From the NCBI RefSeq assembly GCF_030129945.1, contig NZ_JARRAF010000013.1, positions 60,452 through 124,451 on the forward strand: DNA of 64,000 nt, read 5' to 3'. The position numbers and the translations under genes are program-made. How positions within the stretch are numbered: position 1 is the stretch's first letter; each line of letters starts with the position of its first letter. Positions 46,573-54,646 of this stretch are shown in pieces. Source of the DNA: Parachitinimonas caeni (lineage in GTDB: Bacteria > Pseudomonadota > Gammaproteobacteria > Burkholderiales > Chitinimonadaceae). The notes below the pieces were generated by a model. That model was not told the DNA's origin. It made no database searches and saw only the letters and a list, made by a program, of their open reading frames with translations.

Positions 46573-46633
46573 GGCGTCGTGGTGAGCAAAGGTCTGCCAA
46601 GACTAGCAGTACCTTGTCTCTGGTCAATCCAGC

Positions 46634-46680
46634 TGTCCGGAACCGGACACTGTCCGTTGTCCGGTTCCGGACAGCGGACA
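46634..46680 (+). promoter_or_regulatory. Tandem palindromic activator sites (UAS) for the response regulator
   Basis: Two perfect 16-bp palindromes, TGTCCGGAACCGGACA at 46634-46649 and TGTCCGGTTCCGGACA at 46658-46673, are spaced 24 bases centre to centre. The second is nested in a larger palindrome (46651-46680) with extra TGTCCG and CGGACA arms. They lie about 90-125 bases upstream of the predicted sigma-54 transcription start, the normal range for an enhancer-binding protein. Confidence 0.85.
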
Positions 46681-46736
46681 GGTCATCGCGCAACCGGTGG
46701 GAATGCAAGTTGTTGATCTGAAAAGATCAAGCTGGC

Positions 46737-46751
46737 TGGCACGGTGTTTGC
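46737..46751 (+). promoter_or_regulatory. Sigma-54 promoter of the exporter operon
   Basis: TGGCAC (46737-46742), five bases, TTGC (46748-46751), which matches the -24/-12 consensus TGGCAC-N5-TTGC exactly. Transcription would start near 46763, which makes the ATG at 46788 (25-base leader) a better start than a GTG at 46767. Confidence 0.9.
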
Positions 46752-46787
46752 CATAGCGATGGCATCGTGACTCAAAGTGACTCGCTA

Positions 46788-48095
46788 ATGAACGCGCCAG
46801 ACTCTCACCCCTTTCCGTCTTCCGCTATTCCCGCCAGTGGGGCTGGCATGGACCGGCGACTTCCATCCCGGCCCGGTCTGCGCTGGCTGAAGCTTGGCGC
46901 AGCAATGCTGGCCAGTGGTCTGGCCGGTGGCCTGCTCTGGCTGGCGATGCCGCAGGGTGTCGCCATCAATCTGACGGAGTTGGAGGTCGCCCCGGTGGTG
47001 CAAGGGCAATTTCGTGATGAGCTGACTGTTCGGGCAACGGTACAGCCCCTGGCCTCAGTCATGCTTGATGCCACCGAAGGGGGCCGGGTCGAAGCGGTGC
47101 TGGTTCGTGACGGCGCCTTGGTCAAGCGCGGGGATTTGCTGTTTCGCCTGTCCAACCCGCAGCGTGAGCAGGAAGTGCTGGCGCGTGCTGCGGATGTGGC
47201 CCAACAGGTGGCCAATCTGGCCGGGCTGAAGGTCGGTCTGGAATCGAGCCGGGCTGAGCACCTGCGACGGCTGAATGATCTGGGCTATGCGCTGGATCGG
47301 CAGCGCAAGGCCCATCAGCGCAACCAGCAGCTGGCGACGCAGGGCTTTCTATCGGCGGCAGCGCTTGAAGAGTCCTACGACAGATTGGCCGACCAGCAAC
47401 ATCAGCTCGACCAGGCCACACTGGCCATGCAGGCTGAAATAACGACCCGGCGGCAGGCGATTGCGCAGATGGAGCGGGCGATTGCTGGTCTGTCTGCCGG
47501 GTTGAAGCTGGTCCAGACCACTGCAGCAGGTCTGGCTGTACAGGCCACCGCAGACGGCCGTCTGACGGATTTTCGTCTGCAACTGGGGGAGTCGATCAAG
47601 CCGGGCGATAGGCTGGGGCGGATCGATTCGCCTGATCAATTCAAGCTCACGGCAAATGTTGATGAGTTTTATCTGAATCGTCTGCAGCCAGGGTTGAAAG
47701 CTACGGTATTGCTGGCTGGGCAGTCGATGGTGTTGACGGTCAGTCGCCTGAATCCGCAGATCAAGGACGGGCGGTTCAGCCTTGAGCTGGTTTTCGATCA
47801 ACCTCCGCCGGCTGGGGGGCTGAAGCCAGGGTTGGGGCTGGATGGCCGCCTGACGCTGGGGCAAGCCCACTCTGCGCTGCTGGTGCCGGACAACAATTTT
47901 TATGCCGATACCGGAGGCACCTGGATATTTGTGCTGAGCGCCGATGGGCAGCGGGCCGAGCGTCGTGCAGTGAAGTTTGGGCGTCGGGCGGCAGGCCAGA
48001 TCGAAGTGCTGTCCGGCTTGATGGCCGGAGAGAAGGTAATCGTGTCGAGCTATCGCCATTTCCAGGATGCGCAGCGGCTGCGCCTGACCCGCTGA
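46788..48095 (+). CDS. HlyD/RND-type periplasmic adaptor
   Basis: A 435-residue membrane-fusion protein. One transmembrane segment (LGAAMLASGLAGGLLWLAM) precedes a biotinyl-lipoyl hairpin (TEGGRVEAVLVRDGALVKRGDLLFRL), an alpha-helical hairpin (LATQGFLSAAALEESYDRLADQQHQLDQATLAMQAEITTRRQAIAQMERAI) and beta-barrel parts. It links an inner-membrane ABC exporter to an outer-membrane duct. An ABC ATPase and a permease lie downstream on the same strand; no TolC gene is in the window. Confidence 0.88.
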   Translation: MNAPDSHPFPSSAIPASGAGMDRRLPSRPGLRWLKLGAAMLASGLAGGLLWLAMPQGVAINLTELEVAPVVQGQFRDELTVRATVQPLASVMLDATEGGRVEAVLVRDGALVKRGDLLFRLSNPQREQEVLARAADVAQQVANLAGLKVGLESSRAEHLRRLNDLGYALDRQRKAHQRNQQLATQGFLSAAALEESYDRLADQQHQLDQATLAMQAEITTRRQAIAQMERAIAGLSAGLKLVQTTAAGLAVQATADGRLTDFRLQLGESIKPGDRLGRIDSPDQFKLTANVDEFYLNRLQPGLKATVLLAGQSMVLTVSRLNPQIKDGRFSLELVFDQPPPAGGLKPGLGLDGRLTLGQAHSALLVPDNNFYADTGGTWIFVLSADGQRAERRAVKFGRRAAGQIEVLSGLMAGEKVIVSSYRHFQDAQRLRLTR

Positions 48096-48100
48096 ATTCC

Positions 48101-48295
48101 TGCGGACCGGGTCGATTTTTGGGGCGGGACGTTGTCAGGGTTCGCTGATTTAGGCGGCTAAACAGTGCTCATCCTGCGGTGCGTGATGGTTTGGGGCTTT
48201 AGCCCCTTACCGGCCACGGCCTACTCCTTGCGGGTATAGCCCCGCCCCAAAACGCGGTCCGGCACGACAGTAAACCCAACGTCAACAGAACCTGG
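48101..48295 (-). repeat. Long copy of the dispersed palindromic element (195 bases)
   Basis: GGACCGGGTCG and TTTTTGGGGCGGG (48103-48127) are mirrored by CCCGCCCC and AAAACGCGGTCC (48241-48260). The outer arm AACGTCAACAGAACCTGG ends at 48295. Read on the minus strand, the core has GCAAGGAGTAGGCCGTGGCC and GGTAAGGGGCTAA, parallel to GCAAGGAGAAAAGCGCGCC and CTTAGTGGGCTAA in the 63.9-kb copy. It starts 5 bases after the HlyD stop and ends 28 bases before the next ATG. It interrupts the exporter operon and could form a very large mRNA hairpin. Confidence 0.75.
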
Positions 48296-48323
48296 AACCA
48301 CAATCTTTCATGGAGAATCAATC

Positions 48324-48656
48324 ATGCCAGCAGTAATCATGGATATGCCCCCGGTTTCTATCGTAATGGCTCTGGGCTGGGTCGCCAGCCAGCAGTCCAC
48401 ACAGAGCCAGATCCGACAAGCGGGAGAAGTGCGCTTTCAGTGGGATCAGCCGATTCCGGTGCAGACCGGCAAGGGTGGTTGGCTGGAGATCAGCCAGCAA
48501 CAGGGGGAGGACCATTACGAGTTGTCAGTGCGTGGCGGCGTGCTGCGCTATCGCATCAATGGCCAGGAACGACCATTTGATGCCAGGGCCCGGCAGTGGC
48601 TGAAACACCTTATCAGTACTCAGCCTGCCGTACCCGCGCCACCCAAAGCGAGTTGA
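48324..48656 (+). CDS. Small protein of unknown function within the exporter locus
   Basis: A 110-residue protein starting MPAVIMDMPPVSIVMALGWVA, with TGGAGA a few bases upstream. No signal peptide, transmembrane helix or known motif is clear; the middle is beta-rich (GEVRFQWDQPIPVQTGKGGWLEISQQQGEDHYELSVRGGVLRYRING) and the tail is Pro/Ala-rich (AVPAPPKAS). It lies between the adaptor and the ABC ATPase. It could be an exporter accessory or a substrate, but this is inference only. Confidence 0.6.
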   Translation: MPAVIMDMPPVSIVMALGWVASQQSTQSQIRQAGEVRFQWDQPIPVQTGKGGWLEISQQQGEDHYELSVRGGVLRYRINGQERPFDARARQWLKHLISTQPAVPAPPKAS

Positions 48657-48719
48657 GCCAACCGCATTGCGGAATGCAGAAATTCGGAAATACATCACCT
48701 CTCATCTAGCGAGTCAGCC

Positions 48720-49397
48720 ATGCTCAAGCTACGCAATATCAGCAAGTTTCATCGCAGTGGCGATATCGAGACCACCGCGCTGCATCAGATTGATCTGGAA
48801 ATCGAACCGGGGGAATACCTTGCCATTACCGGGCCATCTGGTTGTGGAAAGTCCACGCTGCTGGGGATTCTGGGGCTGCTTGATCCGCCAAGTTGCGGCG
48901 AATACTGGTTTGATGGTCATAACGTTGCGGGCTGGAGTGAGTCTCGCCTGAATCTGCTCAGACGCGGTCGCATCGGTTTCATCTTTCAGAGCTTCAATCT
49001 GATCGATGACCTGAGCGTCGCAGAAAATATCGGCCTGGCGCTGGAATACGGTGATGTACCGGTCCGTGAGCGAAAACAGCGGGTTGACGAAGCCATGCAC
49101 CGCCTGGGTATCAGCCACCGTGCCGGGCATCGGCCCTCGCAGCTGTCTGGCGGCCAGCAGCAAAGGGTGGCGATTGCACGCGCCATTGTGTCGCGCCCCG
49201 CGCTGCTGCTGGCCGATGAACCGACCGGCAATCTCGATAGCGCGCATGGCGATGAGGTGATGCGCATCCTGCGAGATCTCAATCGGGAGGGGACCACGCT
49301 GGTCATGGTGACGCACTCGCCAGCCCATGCGGCACAGGCGGCCCGCACCTTGCGTCTGCTCGACGGCAAGATTCTGGTGGATGCGCTGGCTGTCTGA
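48720..49397 (+). CDS. ABC transporter ATPase, LolD/MacB type
   Basis: A 225-residue ATPase. Walker A is GPSGCGKST (38-46), the Q-loop is IGFIFQSFNLIDDLSVAENI, the signature is LSGGQQQR (141-148) and Walker B is ALLLADEP (160-167), with a conserved switch His (MVTHSPAHA). This is the o228/LolD class that works with FtsX-type permeases. The permease gene follows 50 bases later. Confidence 0.95.
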   Translation: MLKLRNISKFHRSGDIETTALHQIDLEIEPGEYLAITGPSGCGKSTLLGILGLLDPPSCGEYWFDGHNVAGWSESRLNLLRRGRIGFIFQSFNLIDDLSVAENIGLALEYGDVPVRERKQRVDEAMHRLGISHRAGHRPSQLSGGQQQRVAIARAIVSRPALLLADEPTGNLDSAHGDEVMRILRDLNREGTTLVMVTHSPAHAAQAARTLRLLDGKILVDALAV

Positions 49398-49447
49398 ACG
49401 TTGACTGGAACCGGTCAGCACCGGTTGGATGAGGAGGGAGAATAAGC

Positions 49448-51832
49448 ATGTCACCGACAGATTTACGCATGACAGTGCGCCAGCTCTGGCAAGACCCGGC
49501 CTACTCGGCGGTGGTGGTGCTGGGGCTGGCGATCGCCATGGCGATTGCACTGCTTCTGACGGCTTATGTCCGGCAGAACAGTACATCGGATGACGATTTG
49601 CTGGCGCCGGATCGTCTGGCGCGGGTCGAGGTGAAATACGGTGGTACAGGGGAAGGCCGCAAATGGACGGCCGCCATGATGATGCCGTTCAAGGAGGCGA
49701 TTGAGCGTAGCGGTGCGCCGGTACAAGCCGTGCGGTTTTATACCCGAGATCTCTCGGTGCGCGTGGGGGATCAGGTGCTGGGCCTGCGCATGGCGTTTGC
49801 CGACCAGACGCTACCCGCCGTGCTGGGCATCCAGCCCCTGACCGGCGATGTGTCGCGGGCCTTGTCGCAACCCGATGCCGTGGCCCTGAGCAGCCGCGCC
49901 GCCGAGAAGCTATTTGGCCGGCAGTCGCCATTGGGCAAGGTGGTACGGGTGCAAGGCCATACTCTGCAAGTCGTGGCCGTGATGCCGACTCGCCCCGCCA
50001 ATAGCCATTTCCAGTATGACTTGCTGGCCTCGCTCGGTTCTTCGGCGTGGGCAAACCGGCAGGAGGCGATGGATGACTGGGGGCATCACGCCGGACGGAT
50101 TTTGGTCAGATTGCTGCCGGGGGCAGACTTCGGGCAGGTTGGCAGAACCTTGCAGGCGGCGTTCGATGTCTCGCCGCGTCGTGAGCAGACCTCGCCGGAC
50201 ACGTTTATCGATGGTCATCCGGGCCTGATCCGGTTGATTCCGGTACCGCGTCTGGCCTTGGACGGTGCCGATTCCGAGGGAAATCGGGTGATGTTGACCG
50301 GACTGCTGCTCTTGGCGGGGCTGATTGTGCTGCTGGCGGGAATCAATTACGTCAACCTCAGCACGGTCCGTACGCTACGCCGGCAGCGGGAAATCGGCAT
50401 CCGCAAGGTGCTGGGGGCCGCGCCGGGTCAGATCATTGTGCAGTTTCTGCTGGAGTCCTGTCTGGTAGCGGTGCTGGCGACGCTATTCGGGATGCTCCTT
50501 GCTTGGCTCGTCTGGCCAGTATTGGCAGAGCTGATGAATGTGAAGCTCGACACCCTGCTGGATGCGCCGATGGTCGTCGGTGCTCTGTTGTTCGCACTGC
50601 TGGTGGGCGGGCTGTCTGGGCTTTACCCCGCCTGGCTGGCCAGTCAGGTTGCCGTCGCCCAGGCGCTGGCAGGCCGGGATCGACAGGAAAGCCGGAATGG
50701 ATTGTGGCTGCGACGGGGGCTGACGGTTGTGCAGTTTGCGGCAGCGGTCGGGTTGTCGGCACTGGCGGTGGTGGTTTTCTTGCAAACCCGCTTTGCCAGC
50801 CGCATGGATCCCGGTTTTGATAGCCACCCGCTGCTGGTAATCGATCTGGCAGAAGGCACGCCGTTCTCTGCTCAGGAGTCCATACAGCGGGCGTTGCGGC
50901 GTATCCCCGGCATAGCCGCCGTGGCGCGCAGCGCAGATGCACCAGGGCGTGCCTGGACGCATGTACACCGCAGCCTGATTCAGCCAGGAACCGGCAAAAA
51001 CCTGAATATTCAAGTTGAAATGGTGGATACCGAGTTCTTCACCACTTATGGCATCAAGCCGCTGGCCGGACGGGTGTTCGATGCCAGTCGGGATCAGGTG
51101 GTCAAGGATAATCCGAATGTGGTGCTGAATCAGCGTGCGCTGGCACTCCTGGGTTTTCGCTCGGCTGCCGAAGCGGTCGGCCGCCATATTCAGGATGGCG
51201 ATGGCGTCGATCTGGTGGTTGTCGGGGTGATTCCCGACATCCGACATGACTCATTACGCGAGCCGGCGGCAGCGATTGTCTATCGCGCAGTGCCCGAGCT
51301 GCTCGGAACGCTGACTTTACGGGTCAGCGGAGATCGGCAGGCGGCCAAGGCGGCGATCCATCAGCTGTGGCGCCAGTATTTTCCCGATGAAAAGCCTTAT
51401 GTCGCCTGGCTGGACGAGATTATCACCGGCCGTTATCAGACCGATCTGCAAATGGCGAAAGTGCTGATGGTGGCAGGAGGCATTGCGACCTTGATCGCTG
51501 GCTATGGCTTGTATGCCCTGGCGGCATACAGCGTGCGCCGCCGTGAGCGGGAAATCGTGATCCGTAAGTTGTATGGTGCGGGCCGGGGCCAGATTCTACT
51601 GCTGATGGTGCGGGAATTTGGCGTGCTGCTGCTGGCCGGGGCGAGTTTGGGGCTGCCTTTGGCGCTGTTTGCAATCGAAAGCTATCTGGTGGGGTTTACC
51701 GCGAGGGCACCTATCGGCCTGTGGCCAGTGCTGGTGGCTTTGCTGATAGCAGGGCTGGTGGCCCTGACGGCGACCCTGCGTCACACCCTGCAGGCGATGA
51801 CCCTGCAGCCGGGTCGGGCATTGCAGGGGTGA
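49448..51832 (+). CDS. FtsX/MacB-type ABC permease
   Basis: A 794-residue permease. The N-terminal transmembrane helix (YSAVVVLGLAIAMAIALLLTAYV) is followed by a periplasmic MacB-like core domain, then FtsX helices (LLLLAGLIVLLAGINYVNLSTVRTLRRQREIGIRKVLGA, with the conserved RxxEIxIRKxxGA turn). A second half repeats the layout (LIAGYGLYALAAYSVRRREREIVIRKLYGAGRGQ), so the protein has eight predicted helices from a duplication. It should form a tripartite exporter with the upstream ATPase and adaptor. A mechanotransmission-type machine is likely; the substrate is unknown. Confidence 0.9.
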   Translation: MSPTDLRMTVRQLWQDPAYSAVVVLGLAIAMAIALLLTAYVRQNSTSDDDLLAPDRLARVEVKYGGTGEGRKWTAAMMMPFKEAIERSGAPVQAVRFYTRDLSVRVGDQVLGLRMAFADQTLPAVLGIQPLTGDVSRALSQPDAVALSSRAAEKLFGRQSPLGKVVRVQGHTLQVVAVMPTRPANSHFQYDLLASLGSSAWANRQEAMDDWGHHAGRILVRLLPGADFGQVGRTLQAAFDVSPRREQTSPDTFIDGHPGLIRLIPVPRLALDGADSEGNRVMLTGLLLLAGLIVLLAGINYVNLSTVRTLRRQREIGIRKVLGAAPGQIIVQFLLESCLVAVLATLFGMLLAWLVWPVLAELMNVKLDTLLDAPMVVGALLFALLVGGLSGLYPAWLASQVAVAQALAGRDRQESRNGLWLRRGLTVVQFAAAVGLSALAVVVFLQTRFASRMDPGFDSHPLLVIDLAEGTPFSAQESIQRALRRIPGIAAVARSADAPGRAWTHVHRSLIQPGTGKNLNIQVEMVDTEFFTTYGIKPLAGRVFDASRDQVVKDNPNVVLNQRALALLGFRSAAEAVGRHIQDGDGVDLVVVGVIPDIRHDSLREPAAAIVYRAVPELLGTLTLRVSGDRQAAKAAIHQLWRQYFPDEKPYVAWLDEIITGRYQTDLQMAKVLMVAGGIATLIAGYGLYALAAYSVRRREREIVIRKLYGAGRGQILLLMVREFGVLLLAGASLGLPLALFAIESYLVGFTARAPIGLWPVLVALLIAGLVALTATLRHTLQAMTLQPGRALQG

Positions 51833-51905
51833 TGGGGGCATGGCCGCTTGCCCGCACTTGGCCCTCCACGGCCAGTGAAGGTGGTGCGTCAACCGGCCGG
51901 AGAAG

Positions 51906-52238
51906 TCAATTCAGCAGGCGTTCCATCTCATCGACCACATCGCATACCAGGTCGCGTGCATCGGCCGAGTACCAACCGCCATTGACTGCTTCCTCATGCT
52001 CCAGCGCGGCCATCAACTGCAGGAGTTGACGGCTGGGGCCGGTGCCGGCTGGCAAGCGCTCGATGGCCGGGCTGAGTTGCTGCAGTTTGCTCAGTGGCGA
52101 GCGCAAAGACTTTTCACCACCATTGAAAACCTGATCGAGCAGATTATCGAGCATGTCTTCCGCCAGCTCGACCAAGGTGGGGCGGGCATTGTTCAGGCTG
52201 CTGTATGAGGCGTTGTCATGCTGCAGGAGGGTGCGCAT
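51906..52238 (-). CDS. Small acidic protein beside the type III effector locus
   Basis: A 110-residue acidic, helical protein (LVELAEDMLDNLLDQVFNGGEKSLRSPLSKLQQLSPAIERLPAG, ending DARDLVCDVVDEMERLLN). No known family was recognised. It is 230 bases downstream of the effector candidate, beyond a terminator, so it may have its own promoter. The start at 52238 is chosen over 52280. It could be another chaperone or regulator of the secretion locus (inference). Confidence 0.55.
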   Translation of the reverse strand: MRTLLQHDNASYSSLNNARPTLVELAEDMLDNLLDQVFNGGEKSLRSPLSKLQQLSPAIERLPAGTGPSRQLLQLMAALEHEEAVNGGWYSADARDLVCDVVDEMERLLN

Positions 52239-52360
52239 TGTCGGCCCTGGTAGAGTGAAGAGAGCATAGACTCTAGTCAAATATCCGGCCTGTCAACGTT
52301 TGTTCGTTTCATTTGAATAACTGATTGATTATTCAGACATAGACTTTGTGACATCCATGC

Positions 52361-52386
52361 AAAACAGGCACTTTGCAGTGCCTGTT
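52361..52386 (-). terminator. Terminator after the effector gene
   Basis: AACAGGCACT (52363-52372) and AGTGCCTGTT (52377-52386) form a 10-bp perfect stem with a TTGC loop; on the minus strand it continues TTTTGC. It lies 82 bases past the effector stop. Confidence 0.85.
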
Positions 52387-52467
52387 GTTTGTTGGACAAA
52401 ATCGAATTGTCTATTGCTGAAAACCGCAGGCGAGAGGCTGGGGTTTCAGAATGCGCGAGACTCTTCC

Positions 52468-54051
52468 CTACAGCCGAACGTGAACTTCGGCACCCCGACG
52501 CTCCAGCCCCAGATCAGCACCCAGCTCATGGCTCAGTTGCGTCAGCTCGCCTAGTACCTTGTTTACCTGTTGCAGATTGGCTGACCAGGCCGGGCGATCT
52601 TCCTTGAATAACTCTGGCTGGGTCAGCCAGTATTCGTATTGCTGCTTGAGCTGAGTCAGCTTGTCCGCCATCAGGGCGATGCCGAATTTCTTCGCATCGT
52701 GGGCATGCACCTTGGCCCAGTCTTCACCTTGATCGAAGTCTTTGGCGGCCAGGTGCAACACTTCCGTGTAATGCTGTAGCAGCGCTTTGGGCGTGCCTTT
52801 GTCCACGGCTTCCCGTCTGACGGCCCAGTTATGATCTCCAGACTCGAAGCGCGAGGTGATGAAATTGACGCTATGGCCAATGCAGCGGAACACCGAGGCG
52901 AGGCGGCCATGTACTTTGCCGGACCAACCACTCTCGGCATCGGCATGGGTACCGCCCCCGAACACGGTCGGGGTGCCTACCGACTCCCATTTCATGAACA
53001 GCCGGGGTTCGCCACCGGCAGGCACGGAATCGAGCTTGTCAAACAGCAGGCAACCTTTTCCTGACGGCATGCGGCTATCGTAATCTTCAATGCCGCGCTG
53101 CGCGCCCTGATTGCCGGTGAGTCCGGCCAGCATGCCGGCGGCGCCGGTGTTGAGTGGCCCTGCGACTGGCGAAGCGCTGCGCTCATTGAAGTGCGTCGAG
53201 GCTCTGCCATAGGTGTTGGGAGCACTATTGAGAAACTTGAACAGTTTGCCGCCGGGGTCTTCCATCAGCATGCTGCCGCGATTGACGAAGGCCGGCTCGC
53301 GGTCGGGTGCCGCATTGTCGGCGACCGCTTTCGCCTGCATATACCAGGAGATGGCCCGGGTGGTTTCCAGATTGGGCTTCACGGTGATGCCATCGACCGT
53401 AATATCGCCCCCGTTGTAGTCGGGTTTGGCCTTGATCGCTTCGACGATACGCTGTCCCATATTGATGTAAGTCACCATGTCGGCATGGTTGACGTTGGCG
53501 CCGAGCCGGGCCCGGTATTCCTCCATCAGGCTGCCGACATCCGCCGCACGGGAATTGCCATCGGTGCCTTTTACCTGAACCCGTTTCTCCAGTACCCCTT
53601 GGGCGTTAGGGAGGGTCTGCCCAAGTTGACTGCGCATGGCATTGGCTTGCTGCTTGGCTTGGGTCAATGCGCTGCTGAAGGCATCGTGCAGTTTGGCGAT
53701 GCCCATGGCAGGCAGATATAGCACGGCCGAAAGGCCGGCAGTGACGGCGGTTCCGACGGCGACAACGATGCCTGTGACGGCGGCAAGGCCACGCTTCAAC
53801 CACTTGCCGATGGTGCCGGACTGCTGGTTTTCCAGCCGCTGCCGGCATTCCTGCTGCAGTGCTGTCGGTGCGCTACTTGGAGCACCCTGGCGCAGCGAGA
53901 CTCTGCGACCGGATAAGGCACTGCTGTCGCGGGCCTCGCTTAGCGGTGGGGTGTCAGGCCCGCTGGAGGGCTTTACGAGTTGGGTGCTGGTTTCCTGGCC
54001 AGGCAGGGATAGGCCTTGGATGGGGAGGTGGGAGGACGGGCTGATAGTCAT
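52468..54051 (-). CDS. Candidate type III secretion effector
   Basis: A 527-residue protein of unknown family. The first ~75 residues are Ser/Thr/Pro-rich and disordered (LSEARDSSALSGRRVSLRQG), as in type III secretion signals and chaperone-binding regions. A strongly hydrophobic segment follows at about 85-115 (LKRGLAAVTGIVVAVGTAVTAGL), which suggests insertion into a host membrane. The C-terminal domain has conserved-looking blocks (KGCLLFDKLDSVPAGGEPRL, TPTVFGGGTHADAESGW, FRCIGHSVNFITSRF) with Cys and His residues that could be catalytic. A CesT-like chaperone gene ends 15 bases upstream, the usual effector arrangement. No homologue was recognised. Confidence 0.65.
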   Translation of the reverse strand: MTISPSSHLPIQGLSLPGQETSTQLVKPSSGPDTPPLSEARDSSALSGRRVSLRQGAPSSAPTALQQECRQRLENQQSGTIGKWLKRGLAAVTGIVVAVGTAVTAGLSAVLYLPAMGIAKLHDAFSSALTQAKQQANAMRSQLGQTLPNAQGVLEKRVQVKGTDGNSRAADVGSLMEEYRARLGANVNHADMVTYINMGQRIVEAIKAKPDYNGGDITVDGITVKPNLETTRAISWYMQAKAVADNAAPDREPAFVNRGSMLMEDPGGKLFKFLNSAPNTYGRASTHFNERSASPVAGPLNTGAAGMLAGLTGNQGAQRGIEDYDSRMPSGKGCLLFDKLDSVPAGGEPRLFMKWESVGTPTVFGGGTHADAESGWSGKVHGRLASVFRCIGHSVNFITSRFESGDHNWAVRREAVDKGTPKALLQHYTEVLHLAAKDFDQGEDWAKVHAHDAKKFGIALMADKLTQLKQQYEYWLTQPELFKEDRPAWSANLQQVNKVLGELTQLSHELGADLGLERRGAEVHVRL

Positions 54052-54066
54052 GATCCGCTCCCTTCA

Positions 54067-54522
54067 TCAAGCAAAGCGGGCCGGCTGGCCGGACGAGGCA
54101 TCGTCTGCGGCTTGGTCAGCGCGGCCTGCATTGCTCACGAAATCACGCCAGCCCAGGGCGACTTCACTGAAATGGGCTATGAGCTTCGAGAGTCCTTCTC
54201 CGTCCAGCTTATCCATGGGCAGTCGGTAGGCAATCATGCCTTCACGGGTTGCCGAGTTGACGCCGAGGGTGGCATCCGCCGTGGCCGACCACAGCAGGTT
54301 GCCTTCGAGCATGGCGCGGTAAACCGTCAGCTCCTGCGCTTCAGGGACGGTGCCAAGGCTCGCATAAAGCAGGATGTCGTCACCGCCACTGCGTGCGTCG
54401 TAGGCAATGGTCAGCGGCATGTCCTCAATGGTGAGCACTACCGGGCTACTCAGTCCTTGCGCATTGTCCAACCCCAGTGTGGTGGCCAGTGACTCGATCA
54501 GGTCGTTAAAGCGATCACTCAT
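54067..54522 (-). CDS. CesT-family type III secretion chaperone
   Basis: A 151-residue acidic protein with the class I chaperone fold pattern: MSDRFNDLIESLATTLGLDNAQ, then beta strands VVLTIEDMPLTIAYDARSGGDDILLYASLGTVPE, LTVYRAMLEGNLLWSATADATLGVNSATREGMIAYRLPMDKLDGEGLSKLIAHFSEVALGW. These are typical CesT positions (a Leu-rich helix I and the ATLGVN loop). It should hold the downstream effector secretion-ready. AAGGAAATCATC precedes the ATG at 54522. No T3SS apparatus gene is in the window. Confidence 0.85.
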   Translation of the reverse strand: MSDRFNDLIESLATTLGLDNAQGLSSPVVLTIEDMPLTIAYDARSGGDDILLYASLGTVPEAQELTVYRAMLEGNLLWSATADATLGVNSATREGMIAYRLPMDKLDGEGLSKLIAHFSEVALGWRDFVSNAGRADQAADDASSGQPARFA

Positions 54523-54646
54523 GATGATTTCCTTTGTATGGCTAATGTCGATTACCGGGTTGGTAACAAAAAGCAGGGCTTGTATCTGAATAATCAAAAA
54601 AAAATAATCCAAACGGATTGGGTGTGAGTCGTGCGCAGGACGGGTC

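Noticed and set aside
52468..54051. Assignment of the effector to the SopB/IpgD phosphatase family
   Set aside because: The CxxxxxR catalytic motif of that family is not present; similarity was only in general composition.
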